From: Aplysia californica
Taxonomy: Eukaryota > Mollusca > Gastropoda > Aplysiida > Aplysiidae
Reading direction: 5' to 3'
DNA length: 28,120 bases
Assembly: GCF_000002075.1 (NCBI RefSeq)
Contig: NW_004797354.1
Span: forward strand, 785,087-813,206
The notes under the pieces are model-generated. The model had not been told where the DNA came from. It was given only the letters and a program-made list of their open reading frames with translations, and ran no database searches. The position numbers and the translations under genes were made by a program. This document shows, in pieces, positions 23,533-28,120 of this stretch; position 1 is the first letter of the stretch; each line of letters begins with the position of its first letter.

Positions 23533-24557
23533 AGAGAGAGAGAGGGAGTAAGAGAGAGAGAGTGAGTAAGAGAGACTGAGGAAAGATTGAGGAGAGAGAA
23601 TGAGAATATGAGAAAGAAAGAGAGAGGAAAGTAAGAGGAAGACAGGCAGACAGACAGCTTATAGACAAAAGGAAGGAAAAACAGCCAAAACCAAAAAAAA
23701 CAACAAAAAAGTAACCGGAAGAAAGAAACAAGGAGTACATCCACTGACCGGGCAGAGGCTGGTGAGTCTCCAGGTCCCTGATCTGTACCATGAAGCTCTG
23801 CATGCCCACGTCCTTGCCTTGGGTGAAGAGCTTGGCCATCACCACGCAGTGGTTCGCTGTCTTGCCCACTGGTACAGGAAAGTAGGTTTGTGTTAAACGG
23901 TTTTGGTTAATTAGTGATAAGAAAGCGGAAAAAGACAAATTAATAATAGTGTAAGCATTAATTTAAAATGTCAAAATTTCTGGCTGGACTTGAATTGTAA
24001 AAAAAAAAAAAGAAGAAGAAAAAGAATAACAATTGAGCAGTAAACAAAGACAATAAACATAGCAAAATCTTTGCACTACAATCCCCAAATGGATTTTTTT
24101 TAAAAGTAAGCCCTCAAGTAATTACTGCATCCGAGTACTCGGAGATTTTGGATTCGAGTGAGTACTCCAGTACTTAAAAACTATTCAAACAAGTAATCAC
24201 AAAGGCTTACTTAAATATTCAAGAGCTCACACACACCTACCTCACGGCATTGCACTTCACAAACTAAACAGGCTGACATATAGAATTCCGCTGTGATCTC
24301 CAGCACATCAACTTAACGCAAAGTTTAAAAAAAACACAAAAAACATAAAAAGACAACAAACAAACAACAACCCCCCCCCCCCCCCCCACCCTGCACCAAC
24401 AACAAAGAAAGACACTAACAGCTTCGCCAGAACCAGACCCAACACTTACATCCTCCGGGCCAGAACTTGGCAGACGTGACTGTGGGGGAGTTGATGATGA
24501 ACTCTTGGGTCTTGGGGTCATAGGTCGCCGTGGTCTCTAAGCCTCGCAGGAACGTTC
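14677..24557 (-). CDS. ACOX1: peroxisomal acyl-CoA oxidase, C-terminal 519 residues (N-terminal exons off-window)
   Basis: Acyl-CoA oxidase carries out the first step of peroxisomal fatty-acid beta-oxidation: FAD-dependent oxidation of acyl-CoA to trans-2-enoyl-CoA, passing electrons to O2 and making H2O2. Eleven exons join in frame with GT/AG borders. Visible landmarks: [14 protein letters not shown] at residues 1-14; [57 protein letters not shown] (FAD/dimer region); [15 protein letters not shown] with the catalytic Glu region; LVDAFDFPD and [10 protein letters not shown] near the end; and a C-terminal ARL, a PTS1 variant. From memory of human ACOX1 the matching segment is of about the same length. 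Roughly the first 140 residues lie right of the window. ACOX1 is the best guess; ACOX2 cannot be excluded by eye. Confidence 0.95.
15040..15118 (+). repeat. hairpin SINE-like repeat, 3' fragment C
   Basis: Shares GACAGGAAAGAAGAATACC and CCAACCACCCAC with the 3' half of the family. It lies just beside ACOX exon 10 in the last intron. Confidence 0.5.
15164..15370 (-). CDS. ACOX1: ACOX exon 10 in the window
   Basis: Reads [44 protein letters not shown] and RLNESE, 69 codons, phase 0-0, with acceptor CCTCCTCCAG and donor [15 protein letters not shown] and [10 protein letters not shown] are hallmark C-terminal motifs. Confidence 0.95.
15636..15782 (-). CDS. ACOX1: ACOX exon 9 in the window
   Basis: Reads [20 protein letters not shown] through YSGQFTK, 49 codons, phase 0 at both ends. 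It matches the C-terminal helical bundle that ends before the GxFL segment. Confidence 0.9.
16436..16620 (-). repeat. hairpin SINE-like repeat, copy D (reverse)
   Basis: On the - strand it reads TTTTACGGCACTTCC, AACACAAATAGTGGCG, GGTTAGAGGTGTTACAAGAG, and ends in GCCAACAGCC. It lies in the ACOX intron between exons 8 and 9. Confidence 0.65.
16745..17095. repeat. pyrimidine-rich tract (purine-rich on the ACOX strand)
   Basis: About 350 bases of CT, CTTT and C runs with few purines. It sits directly downstream of the ACOX exon 8 donor. Confidence 0.85.
17104..17209 (-). CDS. ACOX1: ACOX exon 8 in the window
   Basis: Reads (R)[13 protein letters not shown] through LLVEAAM, 35 full codons between CTTAG and GTGAGT. 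It aligns with the RAARLVEIAAKNLQ region of vertebrate ACOX1. The donor is followed by a long purine-rich tract on the coding strand. Confidence 0.9.
17335..17982. repeat. (CA)n-rich region filling an ACOX intron
   Basis: Interrupted CA arrays run almost from exon 8 to exon 7. The block CACACCCATACTGA.TCATACAC is repeated near 17889 and 17938. The array touches the exon 7 donor. Confidence 0.92.
17983..18135 (-). CDS. ACOX1: ACOX exon 7 in the window
   Basis: Reads (R)[19 protein letters not shown] through EHRAA. The C-terminal domain begins to diverge here. The donor GTGTGTGTG runs directly into a long (TG)n array on the coding strand, an unusual donor context. Confidence 0.9.
18150..18470 (+). 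repeat. hairpin SINE-like repeat, copy E with long 3' part
   Basis: AGCACTTG...TAAGTGCT hairpin (18178-18213), GAAGATTAGAGGTGTTACAA, AGGAAAGAAGGAG. A further segment GTCATTTAGCGCTGGGG...GACAGACAGAAACAACAG is shared with 21590-21760. It is the longest copy, about 320 bp. Confidence 0.65.
18500..18665 (+). repeat. tRNA-derived SINE, copy S2
   Basis: GGTGTGATAGCATGCAG and GGGAATTCGATTCCGG are A- and B-box-like. The body TTTGTTTATCGAGTATCTCC is shared with S3. The tail ends in a T-rich run. It lies in the ACOX intron between exons 6 and 7. Confidence 0.6.
19344..19534 (-). CDS. ACOX1: ACOX exon 6 in the window (catalytic Glu region)
   Basis: Reads [32 protein letters not shown], then [15 protein letters not shown]. 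The EGENTV block carries the glutamate that abstracts the alpha proton in acyl-CoA oxidases and is intact. 63 full codons; donor GTGAGA. Confidence 0.95.
19879..20041 (-). CDS. ACOX1: ACOX exon 5 in the window
   Basis: Reads (G)[19 protein letters not shown] through SLEELPV, 54 full codons, ending in phase 0 at GTGAGC. FQTQQxKxFP is the conserved FAD-contacting and dimer motif. Confidence 0.95.
20163..20215 (+). repeat. hairpin SINE-like repeat, 5' fragment F
   Basis: GTAAGAGTTTCACGGCGCTTGC with GCATACGGTCATAT matches the 5' half of copies A and E. The element stops soon after the hairpin region. Confidence 0.5.
20461..20616. repeat. 39-bp tandem repeat, four copies
   Basis: Units start at 20461, 20500, 20539 and 20578 with AAAGGTGTCATTAATGGCTA and end GTACCT. 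Units 2-4 are closer to each other than to unit 1. It lies in the intron between ACOX exons 4 and 5. Confidence 0.93.
21350..21519 (-). CDS. ACOX1: ACOX exon 4 in the window
   Basis: Reads [20 protein letters not shown] through [14 protein letters not shown], 56 codons plus two bases. It starts the C-terminal helical domain. The acceptor is CCCCCTTAG and the donor GTAAGT. The R-Y-S-x-V-R motif contributes to FAD and dimer contacts in the family. Confidence 0.95.
21590..21760 (+). repeat. hairpin SINE-like repeat, 3' fragment I
   Basis: Shares GGTCATTTAGTGCTGGG, GACAGACAGAAACAACAG and TAGGACCTACCAGTG with the 3' part of copy E, ending CAACCACCCAC. It sits in the intron just beyond the 5' end of ACOX exon 4. 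Confidence 0.6.
22195..22412 (-). repeat. tRNA-derived SINE, copy S3
   Basis: On the - strand: GGTCTCTGTGGTATTGCAGT, then GGAGACCCAAGTTTTATTCC, the body TTTGTTTATCGAGTATCTC, CCCTCTCACCCC and a 3' end near GTGTCAACCG. A full-looking copy about 215 bp long. Confidence 0.65.
22413..22498 (+). repeat. hairpin SINE-like repeat, 5' fragment G
   Basis: GTAAGAGTGTTACAG, GACTTGCTGCAAACAC, AATAGGTCATGTAAC and GATCAGATGTGTTAC follow the family's 5' order. It abuts the tRNA-derived SINE at 22195-22412, so one probably inserted at the end of the other. Confidence 0.5.
23213..23328 (-). CDS. ACOX1: ACOX exon 3 in the window
   Basis: Reads (G)[18 protein letters not shown] and [13 protein letters not shown], 38 full codons ending in phase 0 at a GTGAGG donor. 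These are among the most conserved signature stretches of the family. Confidence 0.95.
23461..23640. repeat. (GA)n microsatellite
   Basis: GA units, with TAAGAGAGAGAG variants, in the intron between ACOX exons 2 and 3. Confidence 0.95.
23749..23868 (-). CDS. ACOX1: ACOX exon 2 in the window
   Basis: Reads (L)[19 protein letters not shown] through THQPLP. Acceptor CTGTACCAG, donor GTCAGT. The split codons at both ends (T|TG Leu, G|GT Gly) match family residues, which fixes the borders. Confidence 0.95.
24450..24557 (-). CDS. ACOX1: ACOX exon 1 of 11 in the window
   Basis: Reads [19 protein letters not shown] through FWPGG, residues 1-35. It opens with the last two bases of a Gly codon after a CTCCAG acceptor and closes at GTAAGTG. 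This is the acyl-CoA oxidase middle domain, near the flavin and substrate-binding loop. The preceding exon, expected to end with a QTEMGHG-like motif, is not in the window. Confidence 0.95.
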
Positions 24558-24781
24558 CTGGAGACATGGGCCAAACAGTTTAGGCAACGGAAAGGGGGAA
24601 AAAACCCCCAAAATAAACAATCAATATTTAAAAAAAACATTTGTTTTTCCTTCAGAAAGCTTCATGGAGAGATTAATTTCATAGTACTCTTACTTACATT
24701 AACTATGTGAAATGTGTATTCTTTATGTGATGTGGGCCAATGGCCTTAAACACTGACTAAAATACTGTTGAAATTGTCTAA

Positions 24782-24925
24782 GATGGTCACTCATTGTCGA
24801 GGAGAAACGTGTTTGTTTTAGACAAGTGGTCGTCTGATAGTGTCATAATATCATTAAAAAACCGTAAGGGGGGACATGGGAAGTGGCCGTTTGTACAGGA
24901 GACTGTCTTATGCAGGTGGATGTTA
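24782..24925 (-). repeat. dispersed relative of the 7195-8285 repeat
   Basis: On the - strand this holds CTCCTGTACAAACGGCCACT (shared with 8129-8148) and TTTCTCCTCGACAATG (shared with the 7290 unit), in a different order. It lies in the intron upstream of the first visible ACOX exon. Confidence 0.6.
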
Positions 24926-26280
24926 CGAGTAGGTTCGCCTGCACCTACCTTCTAATCTACAAGCATTAACATGGCGAAATGAGCCAAGTGTCAGAACGTG
25001 TAGTTCCATTATCTAAACTTTTACTCAATCATTTCAACAGTTAAAATCTACACAATTACATAATCTGTTGACATTTCACTACCCTAAACCAGCAAAGTTC
25101 TATATGCTCATTTCCTAGTTTTCAGAAATTTGACAGTAAACATTCTGAGTTTAAAACAGGCCAAGCTATTGTACATGCAATTCTTTGAAAATCTTGATAA
25201 CAAGCCCGCATAATCTTACAAGTTTGATAGAGCAGATAGTACATAATTACATAATTTGGTCTCTGACCCCAAGATGATACTAAATTAAATTGGCTCAAGG
25301 TGTCAAATAGAACTTTGTAATTTTAAGGTAGCCATTTATCACTTTGCCCCAACTCTAGAAATTTATGTCTTCAAGTGTATGGTTTTAACACCCTTATCAA
25401 TACATGTACTATTAGGATTAAATTTAAAAAATTGTTGTAACAGAATACTGGTAACATTAAAATAAGAAAACAATTCTTCTTTATACAGGGCATAACAATA
25501 TGATTTATCCACGACAAAGTTGTCAAAATATGAATTTAAGATTTTGCTTCTGTAAAGAAACGTTGATCTATGTATTACAATATCCTCTACAATAGCAATG
25601 CATAGAAAACATAAAAAAATAAACCTTAAGAATGTTGCTAAAAACCCATATCTATCATTTTATATTAATAAGTAGCCTCGCAAAACTGATTCCATAAAAG
25701 AAAAACTAAGTGATATCAGGCTTATGACAGCATCATCTCTTTTTTCTCATGAAACTCAATCTGAAAAAAAAAATCTAAACAGAACAACTAGATCCTGAAC
25801 CCTGAACCGCACCCCCCCCCCCCCCCCCCCACTCCCCCCTAAAAAAAATTGGTTTTGGAAGAGGTGCCACATGAAATTCATTGTTACGTTTTAGATTTAC
25901 AACTAACTCTGCTACAGACAGTATTATTATTTGTATTTCCCTAGTCCACTATGCGCAGTGAAGTTACTCTTCTCTGTCTATACTTTACTTCAAAGCCCAA
26001 ATCATCTATAAAACTACAAAAGATGGGAACTATTGTTCTGTCAATAAGAAAATGTCCTCCCAGACGAAAACCAAAAAAACCCAAAAAACTTTTAACAAAA
26101 AATAACAAAACATAAAAACATCCTCAAAGACGAAACCCCTGAAACTTACTTTCTAACAAAACAAATACCGATGCAAACAAAACTAAAAAAAAGTCCCTAC
26201 AGACGAAAACCAACACAAAAAATGTCTACACTACACCAACTGAGACTGCTCTACCGGCGGTAAAGCACAAATGACAAAAT

Positions 26281-26461
26281 CTGTCCTCGAGGTTTTATGC
26301 ACACAAAAAAATATGAATTTAAGCAAACTGAGCCCAAAAATGTGAAATTACGCGATTCTGTTAATTTTAACAAAAAATGACAAAGGAAAATAATCAGAAA
26401 TTATGCAAAAAATGATCAAATTTTTCTAAATTATGCAGGGTGCATAAAACCAAGGGGACAG
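26281..26461. mobile_element. MITE copy 3 (181 bp)
   Basis: Begins CTGTCCTCGAGG and ends CAAGGGGACAG; the interior matches copies 1 and 2 (AAACTGAGCCCAAAAATGTG, GGAAAATAATCAGAAATTAT). It lies in the ACOX upstream intron. Its ends have drifted more than those of copy 1. Confidence 0.72.
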
Positions 26462-26897
26462 CCCAATGACAGAAACTTGAGCAATTTCACCTATCAAAAA
26501 TGTTCCCATGGACAATGAGAAGATGTCCGTAGAATGAAAACCACCAATACTCCCATTCTCAAGGAGAAAAACCAACAAGAACCACAACGCTGCCATTCGA
26601 AAATATCTCTGTCACGACACGATCGAATAAGGAACTTGCCATTTTTTAAATAGCATTATATGGAGTTATTGGTATCAACTAAAAGCTAATTCATTTGTAT
26701 TGCTCTCGATTTTAAAAGAAAAAAATCAACATTTCTCTAGAGTAAAAGTGTAGTCATTTACAACTGAAGGAGGTGGAGGTCACCTGGTGTCAGGGGTAAA
26801 ATGAGAAGAGAAGTGGGTGTCCTTGGAAACTGAAAATTTACATCTCTGTGCCCTTCATCAACGTTTTTCTCCCCCAAAAAATTACACAGAAAAGTAA

Positions 26898-26936
26898 GTG
26901 TGTGTGTGTGTGAGTGTGGCTGGGGGGGGGGGGAGG

Positions 26937-27001
<65 letters not shown>

Positions 27002-27035
27002 GAGAGAGATGAGAGAGAGAGAGAGAGAGAGGGAT

Positions 27036-27083
<48 letters not shown>
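26898..27083. repeat. (GT)n, G run and (GA)n compound microsatellite
   Basis: GT units to 26918, a 12-base G run at 26922-26933, then GA units with GATGAGA variants to 27083. Confidence 0.95.
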
Positions 27084-27086
<3 letters not shown>

Positions 27087-28120
27087 ATTTGCGCGCATGT
27101 ATAATGTCTATTATCTATATATTCAGCCAATAGAAACTGATATAAACACGATAGACTACTTCGCAAAGCGAATAAGCGCTGCTAATAAATAAAAGGTGCC
27201 GTGCATGCAGTGACTAAGTCGAAACCAAAATGAAGCACGTTATACTGTGACAAATATGTGCGACTGTGTTTATATTCTACCAAACAAAGGGGTGAAAAAG
27301 GCGGTGGGGTGAGAGAAAAGACACTCCGTGCAAGAAAGAAAAACAGAATCAAACGTAATAACCATATTAACATCAACATAGATCGCATCTCTTATTTGTA
27401 TCAGTTATATTATAAAATCAGAATTAAGCCAAAAAAAAAGAACATCCATTCTCACTGTCAGGACACAATATGGCCCATTTATAAATTTACCTATGTTTTT
27501 TACGTATTTATCCAAGTAGCAACGCTGAGTAAAGATTTCGTCTTTCAAAAGATGAATGAATTCAAAAATTACTTTTCATTTATAAAATCAATTTACAAAG
27601 CCGTATGAACATTCGTTAACAACATTAATCAATTTCTCTCTTTAACTTAAATAACAGTTGTAAATGGCATTACTTGAAAACAATTATGTAATGTGTATGG
27701 CATTAATCAATTAAAACCAATTAGTTTCGGCGAGTTATTCACCCCAATTAGTATAGAGGAGAAATGCAGCTAAGATCGTTATATTCTATATTTTAATCAA
27801 ATCAGTCTAAATCTAAAAGGGCTGTAGAAATGAGAGAAAACAAGAAGTTAATCAAAGCTAGGCTACTTCACAGGGCATAGATCTACATAGATGCAGAGAA
27901 AAAGAGCCGTTATACTTTCTGTGTCGTCAGCAAAAGTGAAACAGAGGCTAAAAATAGTTTCCTAATTTGCATAACTCATTCTCTCCACAAAGGAGATAAA
28001 CGAGCGCATATGAAAAGTCTCCAACACGTCAAAGCAAGCGTCTAATGCGATCGATTCAAAAGCTAAATATTGCCAGGCACGTGAGCAGCACCAAATACAA
28101 TTTTAGGAGAGGGGGGGGGG

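Larger units (their letters stand above)
24558..28120 (-). other. ACOX1: ACOX upstream intron (at least 3.5 kb), no coding exon seen
   Basis: I looked on the - strand for the expected upstream motifs (QTEMGHG and earlier) and found none. The sequence is AT-rich and holds repeat 24782-24925, MITE copy 3, C and G runs and a GA array. The gene start is either far away or beyond the window; part of this span could also be promoter. Confidence 0.6.

Noticed and set aside
23381-23938. 185-codon frame on the - strand across ACOX exon 2 and the GA array
   Set aside because: Only the exon 2 part is coding; the rest is intron and Ser-Leu microsatellite translation.
26838-27166. Ser-Leu-rich frames on the - strand
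   Set aside because: Translation of the GA microsatellite.
24558-28120. Upstream ACOX exons
   Set aside because: No frame on the - strand shows the expected N-terminal motifs; they must lie outside the window.

Overview
The window looks like nuclear DNA of an animal, probably a mollusc and perhaps a gastropod. Small exons with clean GT/AG borders sit in long AT-rich introns, and the rest is microsatellites, short interspersed repeats and old DNA transposons. The lineage is inferred from the protein types and repeat style; no sequence here proves it. There is no bacterial-type gene, operon, CRISPR array or rRNA.

Two protein genes run tail to tail. On the + strand, about 507-5803, five exons encode the C-terminal 422 residues of a secreted, cysteine-rich protein: a WC..G.C motif like that of ADAMTS cysteine-rich domains, two tandem six-cysteine PLAC-like modules, a Thr/Pro mucin-like linker, a strongly basic and acidic low-complexity tail, and a last exon with an amphipathic helix and a Gly-rich stretch. 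All four introns are phase 1. The catalytic part, if there is one, lies left of the window.

On the - strand, 24557 down to 14677, eleven exons encode the last 519 residues of a peroxisomal acyl-CoA oxidase (ACOX1-like). They include the catalytic Glu region (EGENTV) and end in Ala-Arg-Leu, a variant PTS1 peroxisome-targeting signal. All exon junctions join in frame. The N-terminal exons lie beyond the right edge. The two genes share no pathway and appear simply to be neighbours.

The 8.9 kb between them has no convincing gene. It holds an internally deleted 590-bp Tc1-like transposon with perfect 27-bp inverted ends and TA flanks. This element has inserted into a degenerate tandem repeat whose relative recurs in the last ACOX intron. 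Repeats found across the window are: a 180-bp MITE (three copies), a hairpin-bearing SINE-like family (about eight pieces), a tRNA-derived SINE (three copies), a decayed LINE 3' end inside the + gene, several tandem repeats (39 bp x 4, about 65 bp x 4, 60 bp x 2, 86 bp x 2), many dinucleotide and trinucleotide arrays, and at least twelve C or G homopolymers of 10-21 bases.
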